Part shown: in pieces, positions 11,557-20,373 of the stretch
Position numbering within the stretch: the first letter of the stretch is position 1
How the letters are laid out: the number at the start of each line of letters is the position of its first letter
DNA from: Massilia soli
GTDB lineage: Bacteria; Pseudomonadota; Gammaproteobacteria; Burkholderiales; Burkholderiaceae_D
DNA length: 64,000 nt
Direction of reading: 5' to 3'
Assembly (NCBI RefSeq): GCF_016809835.1
Contig: NZ_JAFBIL020000010.1
Coordinates: 62,001-126,000, forward strand
The notes under the pieces: model-generated
Told to the model about the DNA's origin: nothing
The model's input: only the letters and a program-made list of their open reading frames with translations
Databases searched by the model: none
Translations under genes and position numbers: made by a program

Positions 11557-12729
11557 ATGCACTCCACAGATCCCAGCGTCGGCCCGCCCCCGGACGGCGA
11601 CACCGCCGGCCTGTCGTCCGACGCCGCCAACGACGCCATCGCCGAGCCGCAGACCCATGCTTTCAGCTTCACGGGCAGCGGGTCGGAATACTTCAGGATC
11701 TGGATCGTCAATCTGTTCCTGTCGGTGGTGACATTGGGCGTGTACTCGGCCTGGGCCAAGGTGAGGCGCCTGCAATACTTCGACCGCAACACCCAGCTGG
11801 CCGGCGCCAGCTTCGATTTCGACGGCGACCCCAAGGCGATCTTGCGCGGACGGGTGCTGGCGGTGGCGCTGCTGGCGGCCTACCACTACGCGTTCGGCTT
11901 CTCGCTGGCGGTTGGCCTTGCGGTGGTGACGCTGCTGTTGATCGCGCTGCCCTTCATGATGCGCGGCGCGTTGCGTTTCCGCCTCCGGAATACCCGCTAC
12001 CGCGGACTACGCTTCAATTTCTCCGGATCCGGGCGCGGCGCGTATGCCGCCTACCTGCCACCGGTGCTGCTGTTCTTTGCGCCAGCCGCGCTGCTGGCGA
12101 TCGACCCGACAGGCGCAGTGGTCGGGGTGTTCTTACTCGGGTACCTGGCCTGGCCGCTGATGCATGGGGCAATGAAGCGCTACCAGCATCGCCACCTGGA
12201 ATTCGGGTCGCAGCGGGCGTCGTTCGACATCAAGAAGCGCAAATTCTTCCGGCCCTACCTCGCGGTGGTCGGCCTGTGGATTGCCGCGGTGATCATCATC
12301 TCGCTCGCCGTTACCGGCGCCACGTTCGCCATCGCGTCCGGCTCCGGACCTGAACTGGCTGCCTACGCGCAGTTGGCTGCAGCCCTTGCGTTGATCTACG
12401 TGTTCTATCTGGTAGCCGGACCATACGTGCAGGTCCGGGTCGGCAACATGGTCTGGTCGGGCACCAGCTTTCCCGGCATCACGATCTCGTCGCACCTGAA
12501 AGCGCGCGGCTACGTGCGGCTGCAATCGGTCAACGCCCTGCTCACGGTGCTCAGTGTTGGGCTGTACCGCCCTTTCGCGGTCGTGCGCGCCTACGAATAC
12601 CGGCTGGCCCACATGACGGTGCAAACGCACGACAATTTTGAACGCATCGCAGCCGGCGTCACCCAGTCATCGCGCGCTGCCAGCAGCGACGGTGTTGCCG
12701 ACTTCCTCGGCGTCGATCTTTCCTGGTAA
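11557..12729 (+). CDS. DUF898 (YjgN-like) multi-pass membrane protein
   Basis: A 390-residue inner-membrane protein of unknown function. The DUF898 hallmark is present twice: an N-terminal copy with FRIWIVNLFLSVVTLGVYSAWAKVRR-like spacing (about 38-65) and a later copy near the C-terminus (LQSVNALLTVLSVGLYRPF). Several hydrophobic segments follow each. The N-terminal 35 residues are polar and Pro/Asp-rich. ATG 11557 was chosen because GAGAG precedes it and the conserved region starts soon after; ATG 11545 is an alternative. It is followed after 9 bp by an M48 peptidase gene, so the two form an operon. Confidence 0.8.
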   Translation: MHSTDPSVGPPPDGDTAGLSSDAANDAIAEPQTHAFSFTGSGSEYFRIWIVNLFLSVVTLGVYSAWAKVRRLQYFDRNTQLAGASFDFDGDPKAILRGRVLAVALLAAYHYAFGFSLAVGLAVVTLLLIALPFMMRGALRFRLRNTRYRGLRFNFSGSGRGAYAAYLPPVLLFFAPAALLAIDPTGAVVGVFLLGYLAWPLMHGAMKRYQHRHLEFGSQRASFDIKKRKFFRPYLAVVGLWIAAVIIISLAVTGATFAIASGSGPELAAYAQLAAALALIYVFYLVAGPYVQVRVGNMVWSGTSFPGITISSHLKARGYVRLQSVNALLTVLSVGLYRPFAVVRAYEYRLAHMTVQTHDNFERIAAGVTQSSRAASSDGVADFLGVDLSW

Positions 12730-12738
12730 GGGCCGCAA

Positions 12739-13782
12739 ATGATTCTGGCACACTATTTCGACGGCCTCAGCGCCCGCCTGCACCTGGTCCACCTCGACCT
12801 GGCCGGTGGCGCCATCAGTCTCGCAGGTCCCGACCTGGTACGGTCCTATGCGTTCTCGGAGACGACACTGGCCGAACCCTTCGCGCGCGCCGTTGGCGTG
12901 CTCGATTTCGCTGACGGCGCGCGCTGCGAGATCGGCGACCCCGCCGCCACCGCCGCGATTGCCGCCGCGCTGGGCTACCGCAAGTCGCGCGTGGTGCGGT
13001 GGCAGGACCGCTGGCATGCCGCCCTGCTGGCCTTGGTTTTACTCGTTGCGACGCTGTTTGCCGCCGTACAGTGGGGCGTGCCGGCGTTGACCAGCCGCAT
13101 GGTGGCGGCGTTACCGGATTCAGTCGACCAGCAAGTTGGCGATGCCGCGTTCGAGGCCGTGTCCGAAGAATGGTTCGACGACAGCCGCCTGAGCGACCAG
13201 CGGATCGCCGAAGTGCAGGCGATGTTCCAGGCGGTAGCGCCAGCGCGGCCACGGCTGCCGATGCAGCTGCACGTGATGAACGCCGCGACACTGCCCCCGA
13301 ACGCGCTGGCCTTCCCGAACGGGCAGATCGTCGTTACGGACAGCATGATCCTGCACATCCTCGGCGGCGAGGCCGATTTCGACGACGACGCGCGCGCGAT
13401 GCTGACCGGCGTGCTCGCCCATGAAGTTGCCCACCTCCACCATCGCCATTCGATGCAAACGCTGGCACGCTCATCGATGCTGGCGGCGCTGTCGGCAACG
13501 CTGTTCGGCGACTTCAGCGCCGTGGTTGCCGGCGCGCCAGTCCTCCTGCTCAACATGGAATACTCGCGCGACATGGAAACCCAGGCCGACGCCTACGCGG
13601 TAGCGCGCATGAAACAACTGGGCCTGCCGCCGGCCGCCCTGGCGCAACTGTTCGAATCGCTCGACGCCGCTTCCCCTGGGGAAAGCATGCTGCCGCGCTG
13701 GATGCAACAGGCTGGCAACTACTTCGGCAGCCATCCCGCCACCAAAGAGCGCAGCGCAGCGATACGCGGCGCCGATCGCTAG
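12739..13782 (+). CDS. M48-family zinc metallopeptidase, membrane-anchored
   Basis: A 347-residue protein. An N-terminal domain (about 1-90) without recognisable motif is followed by one membrane helix (about 95-115), then the M48 peptidase domain. The zinc site HEVAH lies in VLAHEVAHLHHRHS (about 230-243), and the third ligand is the likely Glu in SRDMETQADAYA (about 275-286). It resembles HtpX/Oma1-type quality-control proteases. The partner DUF898 gene lies 9 bp upstream, suggesting a membrane protein turnover or maintenance pair. Substrate is unknown. Confidence 0.85.
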   Translation: MILAHYFDGLSARLHLVHLDLAGGAISLAGPDLVRSYAFSETTLAEPFARAVGVLDFADGARCEIGDPAATAAIAAALGYRKSRVVRWQDRWHAALLALVLLVATLFAAVQWGVPALTSRMVAALPDSVDQQVGDAAFEAVSEEWFDDSRLSDQRIAEVQAMFQAVAPARPRLPMQLHVMNAATLPPNALAFPNGQIVVTDSMILHILGGEADFDDDARAMLTGVLAHEVAHLHHRHSMQTLARSSMLAALSATLFGDFSAVVAGAPVLLLNMEYSRDMETQADAYAVARMKQLGLPPAALAQLFESLDAASPGESMLPRWMQQAGNYFGSHPATKERSAAIRGADR

Positions 13783-13858
13783 CTGAGTGAAGCACCGTAC
13801 AGACTTGCCAACCTCCAACGCCCATGCTGGGATTTTTCCTACCACCACGGAGGCTGAT

Positions 13859-14266
13859 ATGTCCTACGAACAACGCGATGCTTACGGCATGTATGCCGAC
13901 AAGGGCCACAAGGGCCCGGGCCCGGAACTGATGGGCGCCGAGACACTGATCGGCAACCACGTGCACAACCTGAAAAACGAGCACCTTGGCGAGATCAAGG
14001 AAATCATGCTCGACATGCGCACCGGCCAGGTGGCGTACGCGGTGATGTCGAGCGGCGGCGTGCTGTCGATCGGCGAAAAACTGTTCGCGGTACCGTGGGA
14101 AGCGCTCACGCTCGACACCGTGCACAAGCGCTTCACGATGGACGTCGACAAGTCGCTGATCGAAAACGCTCCGGGTTTCGACACTGACCATTGGCCCGAC
14201 ATGGCTGAACAGCAATGGGCGCACCAGATCCACAGCTACTACGGCACCCAGCAGCAACGGCAATAA
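13859..14266 (+). CDS. PRC-barrel domain protein
   Basis: A 135-residue soluble protein that is essentially one PRC-barrel: DTLIG-x-V-type opening (ETLIGNHVHNLKNEHLGEIKEIMLDMRTGQ in outline), then VAYAVMSSGGVLSIGEKLFAVPW and the closing DTDHWPDM. The PRC-barrel is a small beta-barrel used for protein or RNA contacts (RimM, photosynthetic reaction centre H subunit). Start ATG 13859 has GGAGG seven nt upstream. It is a clear paralogue of the protein at 32887-33360. Function in this setting is unknown; similar stand-alone proteins are often stress-linked. Confidence 0.82.
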   Translation: MSYEQRDAYGMYADKGHKGPGPELMGAETLIGNHVHNLKNEHLGEIKEIMLDMRTGQVAYAVMSSGGVLSIGEKLFAVPWEALTLDTVHKRFTMDVDKSLIENAPGFDTDHWPDMAEQQWAHQIHSYYGTQQQRQ

Positions 14267-14332
14267 CCGTCCCACCCACCTGATCAGGTGCGGCACTCCT
14301 GAAAGTACTTAAAATAGTACCTTTCTGATCAC

Positions 14333-14408
14333 ATAGTTCCAAAATCGGGGACAGACCACCATTTTAGAAGATTCTAAAATGGTGGTCTGTCCCCGATTTT
14401 GGAACTAT
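14333..14408. repeat. perfect 37-bp inverted repeat
   Basis: Arms 14333-14369 and 14372-14408 are exact reverse complements separated by two bases. The core reads ggggacagaccaccatttt. It fills the space between the convergent PRC-barrel and dnaE2 genes. The same core is familiar to me from intergenic palindromes of many beta- and gammaproteobacteria, where it behaves as a REP-like element. It could also stop transcription from both sides, though no T-run follows. Confidence 0.9.
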
Positions 14409-14426
14409 CCGATTTTGGCATTATGT

Positions 14427-17400
14427 TTAGCAGAAGTTGCGGCTGGAGGTGTCGAGCCGGCCGAGCAGGTGCGACATGTCAACCAGCCGCTTGGCCACCA
14501 GGTGCTTGACCTTGCCCTGGCTTTGCCACACGCCATACACGCCAAGCAGCGGCGCACCAAGCACTTCGCGCCGCTGCTGCTCCACCAGCGACGGCCAGAC
14601 AATCACATTGACGTTGCCGGTCTCGTCTTCCAAAGTCACAAACAACACCCCCTTCGCAGTGGCCGGTCGCTGCCTAACCGTGACCAGGCCGCAAGCGCGC
14701 GCCAGCTGGCCGTCCTGGTAATCGGCCAGGGTCGAGGCGGGCATGAAGCGCTGCGCCAGCAGGCGTTCGCGCAGCAGCGCCAGCGGATGCCGACCCAGTG
14801 TCAGCCCTTGCGCGCGGTAGTCGCCGACGATTTCGTCGCCTTCGCTCGGCGCGCGTAGCGTTGGCGTGTCTTCGGCCAGCGAGGTTGGACGCAGCAGGTC
14901 CTTGTCGGGCACCGCGCCGACCGCCTGCCAGAGGGCCTGGCGCCGGTTGCCGGCCAGCGACCGCAGCGCGTTGGCGCCGGCCAGCACCTGCAGGTCGTGA
15001 CGGTCCAGATGCGCGCGGCGCGCCAGGTCGCTGACGCTGGCAAATGGCCGGATCGCGCGCGCCTCTTCAATGCGCGCCGCGGCTTCCTTGCGCATGCCGC
15101 GCTGGAGCGACAGCCCGAGGCGCACCGCGGCTTGCGGCCGCTCGCCCGCGCCGGGCGCCGCGGCGGGTTCCAGCGCGCTGTCCCAGCCGCTGATGGCGAT
15201 GTCCACCGGCCGCACTTCGATGCCGTGGCGCTGCGCGTCCTGCACCAGTTGCGAGGGGCTGTAGAAGCCCATCGGCTGGCTGTTGAGCAGCGCGCACATG
15301 AAGGCCGCCGGTTCGTGGCACTTGAGCCAGGAGCTGGCATACGCCAGCAGCGCGAAGCTGGCGGCGTGCGACTCGGGGAAGCCGTATTCGCCGAAACCCT
15401 GGATCTGGCTGAAGATCGATTCGGCGAACTCGCGTTCATAGCCGCGTTCGAGCATGCCGCCGACAATCCGGTCGTAGTATTTTTCAAGCCCGCCCTTGCG
15501 CTTCCACGCCGCCATCGCGCGCCGCAGCTGGTCGGCTTCGCCGGGCGTGAACCCCGCCGCCAGCATCGCCACCTGCATCACCTGCTCCTGGAAGATCGGC
15601 ACGCCCAGCGTCCGCTCCAGCGCAACCTTCATTTCCGGCTTCGGGTAATTGACCGGCTCAAGGCCCTGCCGGCGCCGCAAATACGGGTGCACCATGCCGC
15701 CCTGGATAGGACCCGGGCGCACTACCGCCACCTCGATCACCAGGTCGTAGAAGGTGCGTGGCAGCATCCGCGGCAGCATGCTCATTTGCGCGCGCGATTC
15801 GATCTGGAACACGCCGATGGTGTCGGCGGCGCAGATCATGTCGTAGGTGGCCGGGTCTTCCGCGGGTATGTCCTGCATCGAGAAGATCATGCCGCGCTGC
15901 TGCCCAACCAGGTCGAGCGTGCGGCGCAGCGCCGACAGCATGCCCAGCGCGAGGATGTCGACCTTGAGCAGGCCAAGTTCTTCGAGATCGTCCTTGTCCC
16001 ACTGGATCACGCTGCGGTCGGCCATCGCCGCGTTCTCGATCGGGACCAGGCGCGACAGCTTGCCTTGCGCGATGACGAAGCCGCCCGGGTGCTGCGACAG
16101 GTGGCGCGGGAAGCCAAGCAGGCGCTGGGCCAGCGTGGCCCATTGCTGCGCCAGGTCGGACTGCGGATCGAGCCCGCTTTCGGCCAGCCGGTTGAGCAGG
16201 TCTTCCTTGCTGTCGAACCAGTGGTGGTTCTTGGCGACCTTTTCGACAATCGCCAGGTCGATGCCGAGCGCCTTGCCACTGTCGCGCAGCGCGCTCTTGG
16301 GCCGGTACGAAATCACCACCGCGGCCAGCGCCGCGCGGTGGCGCCCGTACTTCTGGTAGATGTACTGGATGACTTCTTCGCGGCGCTGGTGTTCGAAGTC
16401 GACGTCGATGTCGGGCGGCTCGTTGCGTTCCTTCGAGATGAAGCGCTCGAACAGCAGGTTGCCGCGCGCCGGGTCGACCTCGGTGATGCTCAGGCAGTAG
16501 CACACCGCGGAGTTGGCGGCCGATCCCCTGCCCTGGCACAGAATGCCGACCGAGCGCGCATAGCGCACGATGTCGTACACGGTCAAAAAGTAGGGCTCGT
16601 AGTTCAGCTGCCCGATCAGGTCGAGCTCATATTCGACCTGGGCCTGCACCTTGGCCGGTATCCCTTGCGGGAAGCGGTGGTGCGCGCCGATGTAGGTTTC
16701 GCTGCGCAGGTAGGCCGCCGCGGTCTGCCCGGGCGGCACCAGTTCGTCGGGATACTCGTAGCGCAGTTCGTCGAGCGAAAAGGTGCACAGGCGCGCGATG
16801 CGCAGCGTCTCGGCCAGCACGTCCGGCGTGTAGATGTTGGCCAGCCGCAGCCGCGCGCGCAGGTGCTGTTCGGCGTTCTGCGACAGCGAGTAGCCGCACT
16901 CGGACAGCGCCTTGCCAAGCCGGATCGCGCACAGCGTGTCGTGCAACGGCTTGCGCGAGCGGACGTGCATGCAGACGTGGCCGAGCGCGGTAATCGGCAA
17001 GCGGTGCTGCCACGCCACCTCTTCGATGGTGCTGCGATGGGCGTCGTCGAAGGCGCGGTGCAGCAGGTTCAGGCCGACCCACGCGCGGCCCGGGAAGGTG
17101 GCCGCCATCCATGCGCACTGCCGGTGCAGTCGGTCGACGTCGGCCGCGTCGTGCCCGGGGTAGGCCGGCAGCAGGATCGCCAGGCAGTCGGGCAGCCCTT
17201 GCAGGTGCGCCTGTTCGGGCGCCGGCTCTGCGAAGTCGAAGGGCGTGAGCAGGTAGCTGCCCTTGTCGCTGCGCGTGCGCCCCAGCGTGATCAGCTCCGA
17301 CAGGTTGCCATAGCCGTTGCGGTTCTGCGCCAGCACCACCAGCGACAGCGCCGGGCTGCCATCGCGATTCTGCAAATGGAAATGGGCGCCGACCAGCAGC

Positions 17401-17609
17401 GGCAGCCCTTCGCGCTTGGCCACGCCATGCGCCCGCACCACCCCGGCCAGCGAGCACTCGTCGGTGATCGCCAGCGCCGAATAGCCGAGCTGCACGGCGC
17501 GCGCGACCAGCTCCTCGGCATGCGAAGCGCCATGCAGGAAGGTGAAATTGGTCAGGCAGAATAGCTCGGCGTAGTCGGGCAGGCTCTGCGCTGTGGGGAC
17601 AGGAAACAT
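14427..17609 (-). CDS. dnaE2: error-prone DNA polymerase DnaE2 (ImuC)
   Basis: A 1060-residue C-family polymerase, the catalytic subunit of the SOS mutasome that copies damaged DNA together with ImuA and ImuB. The N-terminal PHP domain begins YAELFCLTNFTFLHGASH. The polymerase core includes GRGSAANSAVCYCL, PPDIDVDFEHQRR with catalytic aspartates, LGLLKVDILALGML and FQEQVMQVA. A C-terminal OB-type domain ends the protein. Start ATG 17609 was chosen since family similarity begins there; an in-frame ATG 90 nt upstream lies across the LexA box. A LexA box 30 bp upstream makes it DNA-damage inducible. The partners imuA-imuB lie at 29-31 kb. Confidence 0.95.
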   Translation of the reverse strand: MFPVPTAQSLPDYAELFCLTNFTFLHGASHAEELVARAVQLGYSALAITDECSLAGVVRAHGVAKREGLPLLVGAHFHLQNRDGSPALSLVVLAQNRNGYGNLSELITLGRTRSDKGSYLLTPFDFAEPAPEQAHLQGLPDCLAILLPAYPGHDAADVDRLHRQCAWMAATFPGRAWVGLNLLHRAFDDAHRSTIEEVAWQHRLPITALGHVCMHVRSRKPLHDTLCAIRLGKALSECGYSLSQNAEQHLRARLRLANIYTPDVLAETLRIARLCTFSLDELRYEYPDELVPPGQTAAAYLRSETYIGAHHRFPQGIPAKVQAQVEYELDLIGQLNYEPYFLTVYDIVRYARSVGILCQGRGSAANSAVCYCLSITEVDPARGNLLFERFISKERNEPPDIDVDFEHQRREEVIQYIYQKYGRHRAALAAVVISYRPKSALRDSGKALGIDLAIVEKVAKNHHWFDSKEDLLNRLAESGLDPQSDLAQQWATLAQRLLGFPRHLSQHPGGFVIAQGKLSRLVPIENAAMADRSVIQWDKDDLEELGLLKVDILALGMLSALRRTLDLVGQQRGMIFSMQDIPAEDPATYDMICAADTIGVFQIESRAQMSMLPRMLPRTFYDLVIEVAVVRPGPIQGGMVHPYLRRRQGLEPVNYPKPEMKVALERTLGVPIFQEQVMQVAMLAAGFTPGEADQLRRAMAAWKRKGGLEKYYDRIVGGMLERGYEREFAESIFSQIQGFGEYGFPESHAASFALLAYASSWLKCHEPAAFMCALLNSQPMGFYSPSQLVQDAQRHGIEVRPVDIAISGWDSALEPAAAPGAGERPQAAVRLGLSLQRGMRKEAAARIEEARAIRPFASVSDLARRAHLDRHDLQVLAGANALRSLAGNRRQALWQAVGAVPDKDLLRPTSLAEDTPTLRAPSEGDEIVGDYRAQGLTLGRHPLALLRERLLAQRFMPASTLADYQDGQLARACGLVTVRQRPATAKGVLFVTLEDETGNVNVIVWPSLVEQQRREVLGAPLLGVYGVWQSQGKVKHLVAKRLVDMSHLLGRLDTSSRNFC

Positions 17610-17638
17610 GGAATGGTGCCGCCAAGCGGTCGAAATAG

Positions 17639-17658
17639 TACTGTATAAAAACACAGTA
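17639..17658 (-). promoter_or_regulatory. LexA box of dnaE2
   Basis: TACTGT-N8-ACAGTA is a perfect 6+6 inverted repeat matching the proteobacterial SOS operator CTGT-N8-ACAG. It lies 30 bp before the dnaE2 ATG, directly next to a possible -10 (TACTAT), so bound LexA would block polymerase. Confidence 0.85.
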
Positions 17659-17830
17659 TAGACGATGCTGCGTTGCCCGACAAAGTCCGTTCCCCGCAAT
17701 GCAGCACGTCTACCATGCCTGGGCAGTCGCTGGTGCTAGTGCGTTGCAATATTTACGCTGTTGTCCCATAACCACACTTAATGGTGTGATAAGTGTTTAG
17801 AATGAATTTTTTGTCTTGGAGGAATGCCGC

Positions 17831-20224
17831 GTGTTCAAACTCACCACCCTTCGCCGTTCGGTGCTCATCAGCCTGTACGGCAGTGTCGCCCTGGCTGCCA
17901 TCGCGCCAGCCGCCTTCGCCCAGGCACCGGCCGCGCCGCAAGCGCAGTCCAGCGACGTGGTGCCAACCGTTAGCATTGTCGGCTCGCGCCGCGCCGCCAC
18001 CACCTCGGCCACCGAAACCGCCGTGCCGGTCGACTTCATCCCGATGACCAAGCTTGCCGAACAAGGCAGCCAGTTCGACCTCGCCCAGACCCTGACCTAT
18101 ATTTCGCCATCGTTCAACTCGACCCGCCAGACCGGCGCGGACGGCGCCGACCTGGTTGACTCGGCAGCGCTGCGCGGCCTCGGTTCGGACCAGACCCTGG
18201 TGCTCATGAACGGCAAGCGCCGCCACAGCACCTCGCTGGTGAACATCTTCGGTGCGCGCAACCGCGGCAACACCGGCACCGACATGAACGCGATCCCGCT
18301 GCTGGCGGTAAAGAACATCCAGGTGCTGCGCGACGGCGCGGCCGCGCAGTACGGCTCCGACGCGATCGCCGGCGTCATCAACGTCGAGCTGAAAAAATCG
18401 CTCGGCTGCGAAACCATCTTCGGCTACGGCCAGTACTCCAAGGGCGACGGCGAGAACTTGCTGGCCTCGGGCTACTGCGGCGTGCCTGTCGCCGGCGGCG
18501 TTGTCGGCATCACCGCCGAATACCTCGACCGCGACCGCTCCAACCGCGCCGACCCTGGCAGCCTGCGTACCATCGGCGACTCCAAGGTCGAGAACCAGAC
18601 TGTCTACCTGAACGGCGAAATCCCTGCCGGCCCTGGCAAAATGTACTTCACCGCCGGCCTGCAGAAGCGCGACGCATCGTCGGCCGCCTTCGGCCGCGGC
18701 CCGGACCAGATCCCGACCCGCAACGCACAGGCGATGTACCCGAACGGCTTCGCCCCGTACATCGACGCGATCATCGACGACCAGTACGGCACCATCGGCT
18801 ATCGCACCAACCTGGGCGACTGGACTGCCGACCTGTCGCAGACCTACGGCTACAACAAGATGCATTACACGATCCGCAACACGCTCAACGCGTCGATCGC
18901 CAATGCCGAACTGCTGGCCGGCCGCCCTGGCAAGAGCGCCTCCGAGTTTGACGCCGGTGGCTTCTCCGCCGAGCAGATGACCACCAACGTGGACATCGCG
19001 CGCTTCTACCCAGGCATCATGAATGGCCTGAACCTCGCGTTCGGCGCCGAGTACCGCACCGAGAACTACGAGATCTTCGCCGGCGAGCCTGGCTCCTACA
19101 TCGATGCCGACGGCCCAGGCTTTGGCGGCGACCCAGGAAGCCAGGGTTTCCCGGGCTTCCGTCCAGCCGACGTGACCAACCGCGACCGCCACAGCGTGGC
19201 TGCCTACATCGACGTCGAAACCGATGTAACCGACCGCCTGAAAGTATTGAGCGCGGTACGCTACGAGAAGTTCAGCGACTTCGGCAACAGCGTCACCGGC
19301 AAGCTTGCCGCGGCCTACAAGCTTGCCGACGGCGTGCTGCTGCGCGGCTCGGCCAGCACCGGCTTCCGCGCACCGTCGCTGCAGCAGGCTTACTTCTCGT
19401 CGACCTTCACGGAATTCGTCAACGGCAGTCCGATCGACTCGGTGTTCGCACCGAACGGCGGCGCAGTGGCCAATGCGATCGGCATTCCGAAGCTGAAGGA
19501 AGAGGAATCGACCAGCTTCACGCTGGGCGCGACCTGGACCCCGACCCAAGCGACCTCGGTCACGGCCGACCTGTATCGCATCGCCATCGACGACCGCATC
19601 GTGTTCTCGGGCCGCTTCGACGCCGACAACTTCGCGCCGATCGTCCCGCTGCTGAACACGCTCGGCGTCGGCGCTGCGCAGTTCTTCGTCAACTCGATCG
19701 ACACCAGGACCCAGGGCCTCGACCTGACGGTGTCGCATCGCGCCGACGTCGGACCGGGCAAGCTCAATACCTATCTCGCCATGAACCTGAGCAAGACCGA
19801 AGTCACCGGCGTGAATGCGCCTGCGGTGTTCCAGGGCTTTGAAGACGTGCTGCTGTCCGAGCGCGAGCGCCTGTTCATCGAGCAGGGCGGCCCGCGCCGC
19901 AAGGCGACGCTGGCGTTCGAATACCTGCTCGGCAAAGTCGGCACCGAATTCAAGATCATCCACTTCGGCTCGCAGACGCTGGGCACGTGGTCGGGCAGCG
20001 AATCGGTACCGAACCAGCACTACAAGCCAAAGACATCGGCAGACCTGAGCCTGACCTACAGCTTCAGCGACAAGACCAAGCTGACCGTGGGCGGCGCCAA
20101 CATCTTCAACGTCAAGCCGACGGTGCAGGACGAGAACGAAACCGACAACGGCTTCAAGTACGAGTCGGTGCAGTTTGGCCTGAACGGCGCGTCCTACTTC
20201 GCGCGCCTGTGGCACAAGTTCTAA
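17831..20224 (+). CDS. TonB-dependent outer-membrane receptor
   Basis: A 797-residue outer-membrane transporter. The GTG start at 17831 is used because GGAGG lies 8 nt upstream. The signal peptide is about residues 1-31, ending AAFA. A possible TonB box (TVSIVGSR) follows, then a plug domain (about 55-165) with RGLGSDQTLVLMNGKRR and AVKNIQVLRDGAAAQYGSDAIAGVINV, classic plug motifs. The remaining sequence is an amphipathic beta-barrel with FRAPSLQQAYF and a terminal aromatic residue (ARLWHKF), the outer-membrane insertion signal. No transport partner is adjacent, so the substrate is unknown. Confidence 0.92.
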   Translation: MFKLTTLRRSVLISLYGSVALAAIAPAAFAQAPAAPQAQSSDVVPTVSIVGSRRAATTSATETAVPVDFIPMTKLAEQGSQFDLAQTLTYISPSFNSTRQTGADGADLVDSAALRGLGSDQTLVLMNGKRRHSTSLVNIFGARNRGNTGTDMNAIPLLAVKNIQVLRDGAAAQYGSDAIAGVINVELKKSLGCETIFGYGQYSKGDGENLLASGYCGVPVAGGVVGITAEYLDRDRSNRADPGSLRTIGDSKVENQTVYLNGEIPAGPGKMYFTAGLQKRDASSAAFGRGPDQIPTRNAQAMYPNGFAPYIDAIIDDQYGTIGYRTNLGDWTADLSQTYGYNKMHYTIRNTLNASIANAELLAGRPGKSASEFDAGGFSAEQMTTNVDIARFYPGIMNGLNLAFGAEYRTENYEIFAGEPGSYIDADGPGFGGDPGSQGFPGFRPADVTNRDRHSVAAYIDVETDVTDRLKVLSAVRYEKFSDFGNSVTGKLAAAYKLADGVLLRGSASTGFRAPSLQQAYFSSTFTEFVNGSPIDSVFAPNGGAVANAIGIPKLKEEESTSFTLGATWTPTQATSVTADLYRIAIDDRIVFSGRFDADNFAPIVPLLNTLGVGAAQFFVNSIDTRTQGLDLTVSHRADVGPGKLNTYLAMNLSKTEVTGVNAPAVFQGFEDVLLSERERLFIEQGGPRRKATLAFEYLLGKVGTEFKIIHFGSQTLGTWSGSESVPNQHYKPKTSADLSLTYSFSDKTKLTVGGANIFNVKPTVQDENETDNGFKYESVQFGLNGASYFARLWHKF

Positions 20225-20240
20225 ACGCTCTCGCGTAACG

Positions 20241-20278
20241 ACGGCGCCCTCTGCCTCGCGGCACAGGGCGCCGTTTTT
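20241..20278 (+). terminator. intrinsic terminator after the TonB receptor
   Basis: ACGGCGCCCT and AGGGCGCCGT form a perfect 10-bp stem around a 14-nt loop, followed by TTTT. It begins 17 bp after the receptor stop codon. Confidence 0.85.
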
Positions 20279-20373
20279 CATTCGGGGCCAGCATAAATAC
20301 AGCCGAACATCGCCCTAGCCTGCCTTGTTCGCCTGATATACACTTGCGCGTTACGCCATCCACCCAGCCGGAT

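Noticed and set aside
14997-17564. 855-codon frame antisense to dnaE2
   Set aside because: Composition is that of an antisense shadow and DnaE2 motifs are complete on the other strand.
17753-20281. Long open frame antisense to the TonB receptor
   Set aside because: It is rich in V, R, D, H and Q with no domain, and mirrors the codon pattern of the receptor on the other strand. Such shadows are expected in high-GC genes.
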